From Blepharisma stoltei (lineage: Eukaryota > Ciliophora > Heterotrichea > Heterotrichida > Blepharismidae): a DNA stretch of 64,000 nucleotides. Position 1 is the stretch's first letter; every line of letters begins with the position of its first letter. Shown here piece after piece: positions 46,856 to 55,994 of this stretch. Below the pieces are notes generated by a model. The model saw only the letters and a program-made list of their open reading frames with translations, ran no database searches and was not told the DNA's origin. The DNA is taken from assembly GCA_914767885.1 (NCBI GenBank), contig CAJZBQ010000013.1:1-64000 (forward strand), written 5' to 3'. Both the position numbers and the translations under genes were made by a program.

Positions 46856-47614
46856 TTAGGTATTTCCTTCAGTTTCACAGACTCTTGCAGACAATTTTTG
46901 TGCCGTAGATTCCACAACTATATTAGGGATCGGCAAGCTTTCATGCTTCTTTAAATATTGTTTAAGATCACAGTTAGGATTTATTGAATTTTCATGGTCT
47001 TTTCTTCGTTTTAGGCTTGGGGTTTTAGCTCTTCTGGATGGAGGCTTTTCTTTATTTTCATTATTGACATAAAAATGCATAGAGGAAATCCGCTCAATTA
47101 CTTCTTTGGCTTTTGAGCTGCTAGGCAGCCTTGATGCTCTGTATGAGGAATATCGAGTTGATAGCAATTTTTCTAGAGAAGCACTGTCGTTAATAAATTC
47201 TTGATATTGAATATCGGCTAAATCATAGTTGTGGAACATTGAGTTTTTGGGTTTTTGGTCAGATTTTACAAATCTGTAGAATCGTTTCTGAGTTTTTTGG
47301 TTTGAAGGAGTTTGTTTACCCCTTTTCTCTAGTATTATTGTTCAAGAAATAGCTATTTATTTGGGTTAGTAATAAATAAATTTTTTATAAGGAAAATTAG
47401 AGCTTTTTAGATGTTCTCTTTCACTAATAATTGAGACAGGGGATTCGCATATCAGAGAATTAGATGGCTTCGAACGTAAAGAAAATTGTGGAAACCTTTG
47501 GTGGTGATAGAGAGGGTCAAATCGAACTTTAGGGATTTTCATATTGACAAGTTCTTCAAGGGTACAGCCACTTTTTATTTTGGCTTGGTTTGCTATTTCT
47601 AATGGAATATTCAT
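46856..47614 (-). CDS. Basic, disordered protein, unknown
   Basis: Starts at ATG 47614 (MNIPLEIANQAKI) and ends at TAA 46856. The two long open parts are in the same frame but separated by two in-frame TAA codons. Removing a 69-bp TA-bounded segment (47317-47385) eliminates both stops and gives 230 codons. The product is Lys-, Arg- and Ser-rich (for example PPSRRAKTPSLKRRKDH) with no recognised domain. If the IES is wrong these are two short genes or a broken one. The stop codon touches the retroposon tail. Confidence 0.6.
47317..47385. mobile_element. Candidate 69-bp IES
   Basis: TA at 47317-47318 and 47386-47387 encloses both in-frame stops. It has no inverted repeat. Inferred from the reading frame only, so other TA pairs remain possible. 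Confidence 0.45.
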
Positions 47615-48025
47615 TACATTAATTTGATGAAATTTAACATTTTGGTTATGAAGAGAAATAAATCATATATTTACATATATATCAAAACATTTATTTATTT
47701 CAATAATCATTCAAATTCTATAATTGCTTTTTAAAATAAATATCAAAAATGTATAATATAAGAAATGTATTATGCAAAGTATTTGATTCCAAATTTGCTA
47801 GAACTTCTCCTTATTACAAATCCTTGCTTATAAGGTCTGAAATCTAATTCCAATTCTTACGAATTTTTGCTTCAATAGTCAATCTTATTAGACTTTATAT
47901 TGTATTATCAATTAAATTATTCCTTAATTGAATTTTATTGTATCAGCAATTAAAGAATTTCTTTATTGAAGTTTACAATAGTTTCACATAATTAGATAAA
48001 ACTTTTCAAAACATTAATAATCTGA

Positions 48026-48254
48026 TATAGCACACCCTTCGTGGTTGCTCACCATTAAGTACCTCCTCCCCATGTCACCCACCCCTGACGGTCCTGAAAA
48101 TTTTAAATGTTAAAATATTATTTGACATGTCTCCCTCAAATATTTTAGCTTGTCAAATTAATATTTAATATGTTAAAATATTTGGAACCGTAGGGGGGGT
48201 GGGTGGCATTGGGAGGAGTGCTCAAGGCCGATCCAAAACGAGGTGTAAGCTATA
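48026..48254. mobile_element. 229-bp TIR element (TATAGC ends)
   Basis: Left TATAGCACACCCTTCGTGG; right, on the other strand, TATAGCTTACACCTCGTTTT. Further in, CCTCCTCCCCATGTCACCCACC pairs with GGTGGGTGGCATTGGGAGGAG and ACGGTCC with GGAACCGT. The right end contains CAAGGCCGATCCAAAA, also found in the palindrome at 59552-59589. Gene-free surroundings, no ORF. Confidence 0.78.
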
Positions 48255-48719
48255 AGATATTCTGTCTTTTCAATAAGTTTATCGTCATCCTCCTTAATAT
48301 GTCTAAACATAAGAATCCTAGATTTTTGAAATGCTGGCTCTTTTTCATATAATCAAATCACCATTAGAATGTTTGGTCTATTACTATACTGCCCGAGCCT
48401 CTTTTTGCTCGGGCTAAATTTTCACCTCATTCAAGAGATTGAAAAACTTCATTTAAAGACTGTAAAGTTTATCCTTATAATATTTTTGAAAGTTTATCAG
48501 TAATCTTTTCTTGAACTTACCCTGTTCTTTTAATTCCGGCCAATAGTGATTTCATGCGTATTCTTTTCTTTTGGAGTATACAATAAGCTCTAAAACTTGA
48601 TAAATTTGAACCGAACCCTCGAAAAAGATAAATAAAAATGCCAAATTTCGAACTGGAAGCTAAGGTGCTTGATCATTCTTTTAAATTCAAAACCCCTTGC
48701 ATTTGAAACGTCTAAATAC

Positions 48720-48973
48720 TAAATTCCCCTCCGTTAGCGAACAATATGTAAATTCAAATTGTTTTTTCGATTAAAATAAATCTATTTTCGCAAATTTGAG
48801 AAATAAAAATAAATTTAATTTGCAAAATTTATGTTTTAAAATGTAAGCTGCTTAAAATTTAATAGAGATTTCATTATAATAATCACTTATATATCCAAAT
48901 ATTTCTTTCATAAAAATTTTTGTTCGCTCAATTTATTCAATGATTTTGTTCGCTTACTGGACGGAGGAGGAAT
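48720..48973. mobile_element. Worn copy of GTGAGCGAAC-family element
   Basis: Left TAAATTCCCCTCCGTTAGCG followed by AACAAT; right TTGTTCGCTTACTGGACGGA. The minus-strand core matches GATATATAAGTGATTATTATAA. It is outside any gene I can recognise, possibly left in spacer DNA. Confidence 0.75.
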
Positions 48974-49211
48974 GATTTTTGGAAAATATTATGCATAGAG
49001 TTTTGGGTTGAATTTATTAGCTGGACAATATGAGCCCTTTTTCTAATTGATAAAATTTATGGGAGGTGCAGTTATGTCTAATTTTGTGGCCTTAATTGTT
49101 GCTTTGTCACTAAAATTAGCTGTCTAATGGGAAAGGATTTCATCAAAAGCAACCTTTAGTAAGACAAAGCCCTGATTAAAATTTAAGATAATTATTTAAT
49201 ATTATTATAAC

Positions 49212-49267
49212 TATAGAAATTGCCCGAGGATGGTGCTATTTTGCGCCATCCTCTGGCAATTTCTATA
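49212..49267. mobile_element. 56-bp hairpin element
   Basis: TATAGAAATTGCCCGAGGATGG and its inverse CCATCCTCTGGCAATTTCTATA flank a 12-base loop. The ends are TATA as in the larger TIR elements; it may be an extreme deletion derivative. Confidence 0.6.
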
Positions 49268-49288
49268 TCTTTATGCCCTATAGGCTGT

Positions 49289-49531
49289 TTATGGTTTAGC
49301 TTGCTCTGAAGACGAGTGCTTTGAGCTAGGATAATTAGATTTAGCTGGGAACCAAAAGAAATATTTACTGTTTTTCTTAAATTTCGTTGCAAAACAAATA
49401 AATCTTTTCACAGATATAATGCCTTGTCCTTTTATGGAGGGCAGTCCAAGTGCAGAATCTCCATATTTGAATGGCTTTACATGCTGATTTTCTTCCACGC
49501 GTGAATTGCCCTCCCAAGGGCAAGGTATCAT
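49289..49531 (-). CDS. Possible small basic protein, unknown
   Basis: An 80-codon frame from ATG 49531 to TAA, with mixed composition (Lys, Ser, Phe) and less AT than its surroundings. No domain, signal peptide or relative recognised. It lies about 90 bp downstream of the zinc-finger gene on the same strand. It could be chance. Confidence 0.35.
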   Translation of the reverse strand: MIPCPWEGNSRVEENQHVKPFKYGDSALGLPSIKGQGIISVKRFICFATKFKKNSKYFFWFPAKSNYPSSKHSSSEQAKP

Positions 49532-49618
49532 ATCTTTCTAATAAATCCATATTCCACTATTTTAATTTAAAATTACATATAAATAGTTATTTATATAATT
49601 ATATATATCTATAAACAT

Positions 49619-50128
49619 TTATGCAGGGTGTTGTTTACTGATATGCTTGATAAGCATATACTTGTTGTAAACGGATAGGCCGCATATACCACAGGTAACT
49701 CTCGTTGCCTTTTGGTGGACCTGTCGATCGTGGAAAGTAAGTGCATGCTGATGCTTGAAGGTTTTGTGGCATATGCTGCAGGTTACTCCTTTATCTTTAC
49801 TGGAATGAGCCTTGCCAATGTGCTGTTGAAGCCCTTTGTGTCCTTTAAAGAATTTCCCACAAGTTGGGCACTCGAGCTCGTCGTTTTCTGATTCTGCAGT
49901 TGAGCAAGAATCAACAGACGCAGGAGAGTCTGGGACCTCTGTGCTGAGCTCTAGTCCTAACCTGAAGTGTAAGAAGGAAATCGAATCTCGGTCAAGCTCG
50001 AAGTCTTGAATTAGGTGGTCACGGTATTGTAAAGGAGACTCAAAGCCAATCCCACATAAATCACAACAATAGTCTGTGTGTTGTGAAGTGCTTATGCATT
50101 TCAAATGTGGAATATGTGCTGTAGTCAT
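49619..50128 (-). CDS. C2H2 zinc-finger protein, copy 2
   Basis: 169 aa, uninterrupted, ATG 50128 to TAA. Four zinc fingers: CDLCGIGFESPLQYRDH (degenerate), CPTCGKFFKGHKGLQQHIGKAH, CSICHKTFKHQHALTFHDRQVH and CGICGLSVYNKYMLIKHISKQH. The last three have full C2H2 spacing. An acidic/Ser linker (DSCSTAESENDELE) separates the first finger. Likely nucleic-acid binding. Paralogue of 37007-37585, in the same orientation 12 kb away; it keeps the final His that the other copy has lost. Confidence 0.88.
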   Translation of the reverse strand: MTTAHIPHLKCISTSQHTDYCCDLCGIGFESPLQYRDHLIQDFELDRDSISFLHFRLGLELSTEVPDSPASVDSCSTAESENDELECPTCGKFFKGHKGLQQHIGKAHSSKDKGVTCSICHKTFKHQHALTFHDRQVHQKATRVTCGICGLSVYNKYMLIKHISKQHPA

Positions 50129-50915
50129 CGTCGATTTATTAATTATGAACCATATACTGAAGATTGTGAATAGTGGTATTGAAAGGGGATTTTTTTGGGA
50201 GTTATGGGAAATGGGATAATTTTAAAATGTCCTTGGTTGCATATAAGAATTTTATGAATAAATTTTATTTAATCTGCATGATTAAGCGAGAAAATAAACA
50301 CTGGAATTTTTGAAAATTATTTTTTATGAGATAGCAAGTGGATTCACTCTATTGTTAAATAAATAAAAAAATATATGTGTTTTGCAACGTAAAAAAATAA
50401 TTGAAAGCTTAGGGTAAGCAGATTATTAAACAGAACTGGTATAATTAGATATTTAGGAAAGAAAGCTGATTCCTTTATTTCTAAGAGATATAGAGAATGG
50501 GCTAAAGCACTTTGAGAGGTACTAATATAGCTTTTTACCCAAATAGGGAATGCTTTGATATATTTACATAACTAATTTTGTATAAATAAGTTTAAGATTT
50601 ATCTAAAATTATACCGATCTGGCGACGCAATAGCAAAATGTATATAAATTTTTAGTCTATTATATCGTATAGTTAAAAATAGTCATGAGCTTTTTTATTT
50701 TCTCACCATCTAATGCTAAGACAGTGAAGCATAATTAATTCAGGCAGTTTAAGTATCACTTAAAATTGGTCTTTATATCTTAGCAATCTTTAAGCTTGTC
50801 AGATTAACCTATTCGTCCTTTTTTATGCGTTGAATAAAGGTGACGTAATGAAGAAGATGGTAGACCAATTTTGAGAATATTTAATAAAATAATTTATGCA
50901 CCAGATAATTGGATT
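50129..50915. other. Intergenic, no gene seen
   Basis: AT-rich DNA upstream of the zinc-finger gene; no ORF or repeat was recognised before the retroposon. Confidence 0.55.
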
Positions 50916-51478
50916 TTGACAGAAAAATTACTATACATAAAAATGGCACAGCGAAACAGCCTGCCCTCTTAATACCTGAGCTAGACGGGAGCCTGGGATC
51001 TTGTGGAATGGAGAGCAGCGTTCGGTATGTGCATCCGGCCGGGTTTATTTGGTCTGGTGGAGAGCAATGTCTGGCTAACCGACCACAGGCTCACATCCAG
51101 AGCAAGGCTTACCCAAGGAGAATAGAACTTGGAAGTTGGAAAAAGATGGCCCAGAAAGGCCAGAGGGTGTTTGCTTGGCCAATCAGTCATTTTCCAGCAC
51201 GATACGATGAGTTGCGCCCTGGGCTACAAGTTTCATCTGGGCCGATAACGAGAAAATTCGCTTTTTGAATTTTCGGAACAGACACACTCATCGACATACG
51301 CACGTTGACCCAGAGTCTTTAGATTTGGGTAGCACGTGTAAGCCCTTGTCGCTAGTCTTAGACTGTGTTGTCAGTCTGGCAAGCAAGGGGTGGTGCGAAG
51401 CAAGCGAGGTGAAAAGCTATTAGTCGGATGGCTGAGAGCTTCTTAATAATAACTTAATAGAATTGACAGAAAATTACT
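50916..51478 (+). mobile_element. GC-rich retroposon with about 17-bp target duplication
   Basis: A GC-rich island of about 500 bp between TTGACAGAAAAATTACT (50916-50932) and TTGACAGAAAATTACT (51463-51478). The left start is ATACATAAAAATGGCACAG, and the right tail is TTAATAATAACTTAATAG. The frame at 50909-51268 has no domain and is likely chance. The same layout as 24486-25126 and 57514-58000, but with little sequence resemblance. Confidence 0.75.
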
Positions 51479-51903
51479 TAAAATGGCTTTATATATAATT
51501 TCATTGAACCTGTCCAAATTTTGTTCAACCTGCCTTATTAATTGAATAAAGAAACGTTTAGTTGAAATAATTTATATATGAGGAATTTCTTATAATAAGA
51601 GCACGTAAATTAAATTGTGATAAAAAATTATTTTTAATTTCAATTATTTTTGACTCTGAAATATACAAATTCTAAATTTAGCAGGTTATGACTATCTTTA
51701 ATATTTTAAAATAAAATATTCCATCATTTATAAGTATTTATTTCACAAAGTATAAAAAATTTACTATTAAAATTACCCATTTATCATTATTTGCCTTCAA
51801 AATTGTTAAATTTGATCAATATTACAATTTATTTTTCAGAACTTTTCCCTAAAAGAAACAATTTTTCCTTAAACTTGAGGAGAAAATATATATTATATCT
51901 AAA
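51479..51903. other. AT-rich upstream region of kinesin gene
   Basis: No gene or repeat seen; very AT-rich up to the kinesin ATG, as expected for a ciliate promoter and leader. Confidence 0.5.
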
Positions 51904-54900
51904 ATGGATTTATGTGATGATTCAAACAATGTTCAAGTATTTTGTAGAGTCAGACCGCTAAATGACATGGAAAAGCACTTACCAAGCAAGCCATTTATCG
52001 ATATCTCAGCTGATTCTCGTACAATAACTGCTCACTCTTCAAATGCCAATGAACCTATTAAATATAATTTCGATTACGTTTTTATTCCACCCACTCCTCA
52101 ATCAACTGTCTACGAAAAAGCAGCGCGTCCTATAGTCGAGTCAGTAATGCAAGGCTTTAATGGGACTGTTTTCGCATATGGACAGACATCCTCAGGGAAG
52201 ACTTATACAATGACAGGGCCTAACTCAGAAGATCCTAACTATATGGGGATAATTCCGCGTATGGTTACGACGATTTTTGTCCTTATAGAGAATGCTGATG
52301 AAAATATTGAATTTACAGTGAAAATTTCTTATTGTGAAATTTACTGCGAAAAAATCAGAGATCTAATGATTTCTTCTAACTCATCTGATCGAGTAAGTTT
52401 TTGCTTGCATTTTTTAAAAGGTAATTATAATTTTATTCGGATTTTAATAAAGATAACGTTAATATTAAAATTTATGAGCTGAAGATTTTATTATTATAAT
52501 CATCAAAAATATTTTATCTGAAATATATCAATTTAATAGATTTTTCTGGTTAATTTTGCTCTTAAAAGGAATGGTGTAAAGAAAATCTAAAGATTAGAGA
52601 AGATAGGGCAAGAGGTGTATACATTGATGGACTAACAGAAGTATGTGCATCCACAGGAGAAGAAATTTATGAAATAATGAAGCTCGGAAACACAAATAGA
52701 GCGACAGCGTCGACAAAAATGAACAATTCGTCATCAAGGTCCCACTCAATTTTCTCCATCACAGTTACTCAGTCCACTATGGATTTTTCCACAAAAGTTG
52801 GAAAACTCCACTTGATTGACCTTGCTGGCTCTGAAAAAGTTGGGAAAACGACTCTAGAAGGAATCCGCTTAATCTCTCCATGAGCAATGAATGAAAAAAA
52901 ATTCGCTCTCTATAGAGATTTATTTTGAAGTATTATATTTCAAATAATTTTTTTTTGAAATTTAAATCTCTATATTCGCAAAACTGGAAAATATAAATTA
53001 ATTTACTTTATAAAATTTGCGTTTATGATGCAATCTATTATTTAAATTTAATAGAATTAGCTAGAAATTAAATTATGACAGATAAGCTTATATATCAAAA
53101 AAATTTTATTATTAAAAAAACAATTTGCTCTATCACAAGAGGTGAGTATTTGCCCAAAATAATACATCTTCTTACTCACAAAACTGTTGAAGTTAGAAGA
53201 AGCAAAAAAAATCAATAAATCCCTAGCAGCACTAGGAGCTGTAATAACAGCTTTATCTGAAGGGAAAAAGTCTCACATTCCTTATAGAGATTCTAAGCTG
53301 ACAAGAATTCTTGAAAATTCATTAGGAGGAAATTCCAAAACTTCGCTAATAGTAACTTGCTCCCCTTCCCATTATAATGAAGAAGAAACTTTGTCAACTT
53401 TAAGATTTGGGGTAAGAGCGAAACTAATTAAAAACAAGCCAAAAATCAACAAAGAGTTTACAGTGAGTGAGCTGAAACTTCTTCTAGCAGATGCAAAAGA
53501 AGAAATAAAGCAAAAAGACATGCTAATTAAACTATTTGAAGAGCAGATGGAAACTGGAGATTGCAACTTGGCGCTTACAGCTGACACAAGCATTTTCGGG
53601 GATGAAGATCTGTTTAAGCCTGAGTATATGGAAGTTATACAGGAATTAGAGCTGACAAAGCAAAAAATGTTAGAAGAAATGGAAATTAAAAGAGATCTGC
53701 AAGAGAGGTTTGAGCAGATTGAAACCGAAAATGCTGAATTAAGTGCAGAATATACAGTCTTAACAGATTCCCAATTATTTTTAAAATTTAATAAATATTT
53801 CCATATAAATAACTATTCCCACCTTTCCAAAAATTTCATCAATTAATTAAATTCCCATACAATAATTTAGTTAAATACGCCCAAGAAATTTGTGATGAAA
53901 AAAATATTTTAGAAAATTTACTCCGAGATAAAGAAGAAATTATCGACAAACTGACCGCCATAAAAGATTCCTACGAATCTAAATTTGAAAATTTCCAAAA
54001 CGAAAAGCTACGTCTAGAGAAAAAAATTGTCGAAAAAGACGTAGAAATTGAATACCTTAAGAGAAGAGCCAGAGCTTCTGCAATTGATTCTGAAGAAGAT
54101 AAAAAATTGCAGATAAGCGAAGAAAGGGAAAAAAATATTTTAAGAATCCATGGGGATTCTTTAACTCCCCCCCCCCCTCCGTGAGCGAACAAAACCATTA
54201 GAAAAATCGCCATTTTTTGACCAAAAACCCACCCTCCGTGAGTGAACAAAAATTTTTTTAATAGAAAAAATTTTAATGGAAAAAAATTTTGATATATAAG
54301 TGATAATTAGTATAATGAAATCTAGAGCTAATTCTGTTTAATTTTTAAACAAATTGCGTTTTAAAACATAAATTTTGCAAATTAAATTAATATTTGCTTC
54401 CCAATTTTTGCAAATTAGGATTTTTTTAAATTTCGAAAAACATATTTTTTATAAAATTTATATATAAATTTTTTTTTAAAAAAAAAAAATTAACCCCCCT
54501 CCGTGAGCGAAACAAAATTTTTTTGTTCGCTCACGGAGGGGGGGGGGGAGTAAGTAAATTATCAATGATAAAAGATGGAATTAATGAAGAAATTTATGAT
54601 GAAAATATATGGAAAAATGAGAAGCTGAAGCTTGTAAATCAGCTTCAAATTAGGATAAAGTCAATAATTGACCTTGAAATTGAGCTTGAAGATGCTCGAG
54701 AAGTCATAAAAAAGCTGGAAAATTCTAAAGGGAGCACCTGGAGAGAAGAAAGAAAACAGAACAGCATCTTGGAGAGGCAGCTAGAACAGCTGACTATAAT
54801 GTATCATCAATTAGCAAAGCAGCAGTCAGAATCCTCATTAGACAGCAGCATAAAAGAAAAAAAAATCCACCGGCTGACAGAAAAATCTAAAAAGCTTGAA

Positions 54901-55161
54901 GAAGAGCTAAAATCCTTAAAATCATCTATAAAAGAATACGAGTTCACTAGCAAAGCATTAAAAGATGAGCTCAAAAAGAAGCCTCAAAGCAGCATTCTCA
55001 GTACAATGGGAACTCTAGGGTTACTATTGCCAAGTCCTAAGATTAAAAAATCAATAAAAGGTGGCGGCAATTCCAAGTTCCTGGCAGTTTTTGCTGATCA
55101 GGCTAGAACCTCATCAGCTGCTTTTAATAGACTCTCATTAAATAATGAATTACAAATTTAA
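51904..55161 (+). CDS. Kinesin-1-like heavy chain
   Basis: N-terminal motor: [10 protein letters not shown]-loop GQTSSGKT, switch [12 protein letters not shown], switch [35 protein letters not shown], and the neck [14 protein letters not shown]-x-K-I-N, the kinesin-1 pattern. A long coiled coil follows (from about residue 340). Plus-end microtubule transport is expected. The gene is broken by four germline segments: 52393-52568 (intron, IES or both), 52870-53193, 53776-53867 and 54162-54550. Removing all four yields 759 codons ending at TAA 55159-55161. The second cut restores E-G-I-R then L-E-E-A-K. Its stop codon overlaps that of the convergent SAM gene. Confidence 0.93.
52393..52568 (+). 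other. Intron with embedded IES in kinesin gene
   Basis: The interruption begins GTAAGT after ...S-S-D-R and ends AAAAG before [12 protein letters not shown]. It contains the direct repeat TTAAAAGG at 52414-52421 and 52562-52569. Removing one repeat plus the spacer (148 bp) would leave a 28-nt GT-AG intron. Cutting at other TAs leaves a 19-nt intron; splicing the whole 176 nt is also possible. Which one is real cannot be settled here. Confidence 0.6.
52870..53193. mobile_element. IES in kinesin switch II region
   Basis: TA at 52870-52871 and 53194-53195. The left end TAATCTCTCCATGAGCAATG and an internal right end TTGCTCTATCACAAGAGGTG then AGTA are a worn GTGAGCGAAC-type pair, with a degenerate core at 53070-53100. 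About 45 bp lie between the inverted repeat and the right TA. Excision gives [12 protein letters not shown], the kinesin consensus. Confidence 0.88.
53776..53867. mobile_element. Candidate 92-bp IES in kinesin coiled coil
   Basis: TA at 53776-53777 and 53868-53869. The segment contains stops and breaks the heptad pattern; collapsing it gives [12 protein letters not shown]. No clear inverted repeat; a neighbouring TA pair could be used. Confidence 0.65.
54162..54550. mobile_element. IES/MITE, GTGAGCGAAC family, fresh copy B
   Basis: 389 bp with TAACT, a C run, then CCGTGAGCGAACAAAACC on the left, and GTTCGCTCACGGAGGGGGGG then GAG before TA (54551-54552) on the right. Almost base-for-base the same as 21636-22029, differing by a few indels in homopolymers. 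Excision joins G-D-S-L to S-K-L-S-M-I-K in the kinesin coiled coil. Confidence 0.95.
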
Positions 55162-55852
55162 GATAATCTTGTGCTGGAGCTGGATGTGGGCCTGTCAATT
55201 GAGAAGAACTTGGGCATTTTTTCAGGAGTTTTGCTTTCTTCATAGGCTTCGTCGTAATTCTCGTCATAGCCATGGTAAATATTGTCTTCATTAAAGTCTT
55301 GTGAATCAAAGGAAGGGACTTCTTCTAGGGATAGAGTGGATAGATAGACAGACTCGGTTTGGTTCATTTCACTGTCAAATAAGATAGAGATATTACCTGA
55401 TCCAAGAACATTACCATGCCGGTCGTTTAAGATGACTTCGTCTTCATCAAGATTTAGTATATTAGAACAATCGTGGGCAAGCTGGGAAAAATCGTAATTT
55501 GAAGGGTCAGAAATTCGAATTTTTACTATACTTTTTAAGGACAATATATAATAAAATAATTTTCTATAACTAGAAAGCATAGTATTCCTTTTTGGAATAC
55601 TTCATTTGAGTAATGAACTGCTACAAAGGTAATGCATGATCTCTTCAAGCTGTTTATTGCCCTCACCAAGTATTTTCTATCATGCAATCTTTGAAACCTC
55701 ATATCAACTCTTAAATCAGCTTCAGAAATCTGCAGAAAATCTTTCCCATTAATTCCGTGTGACAAGAAAAGTGATGAGGCAGAACCAAGGTGTATTAAAT
55801 TGAGAAACTCTGATACTTCTTTTGAGTTCCAATGCCAAGGACTTTTGTACAT
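55158..55852 (-). CDS. SAM-domain protein
   Basis: The N-terminal 70 residues form a SAM domain: W-x-x-K-E-V-S-E-F-L, G-I-N-G-K-D-F-L-Q-I, L-R-V-D-M-R-F, and H-D-R-K-Y-L-V-R-A-I. SAM domains oligomerise or bind kinases and RNA. After removing a 98-bp TA-bounded IES (55524-55621) the chain continues F-V-K-I-R-I, a beta-rich segment (possibly a PB1/ubiquitin-like fold) with D-E-D-E-V-I-L-N-D-R-H-G-N-V-L, and an acidic tail. The total is 199 codons, ending in TSSSSTRLS. The stop shares bases with the kinesin stop on the opposite strand. Confidence 0.8.
55524..55621. mobile_element. 98-bp IES in SAM-protein gene
   Basis: TA at 55524-55525 and 55622-55623 encloses in-frame stops and an internal palindrome (GTATTCC around AAAAA). 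Removal joins C-I-T-F-V to K-I-R-I-S-D-P and leaves a multiple of three. Only the internal palindrome is inverted; the ends are not. Confidence 0.65.
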
Positions 55853-55994
55853 TATAATAAAGATGAATATATATAAATTGATAAAAATTATAGATGGCAG
55901 CTTTTTATTTTCATGATTAAATTTTCAAACAATCAAGCTATTGCTATCATTAGGAAATTTAAAATTCATTATATTAATTATAATAATTTGCAAG

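Noticed and set aside
50909-51268. 119-codon ORF
   Set aside because: It spans the target duplication and the retroposon body; composition does not resemble the genes here.
53187-53846. Kinesin piece starting M-K-L-E-E-A-K as its own gene
   Set aside because: The Met codon is a TTG inside the IES; the conserved junction is I-R-L-E-E-A-K after excision.
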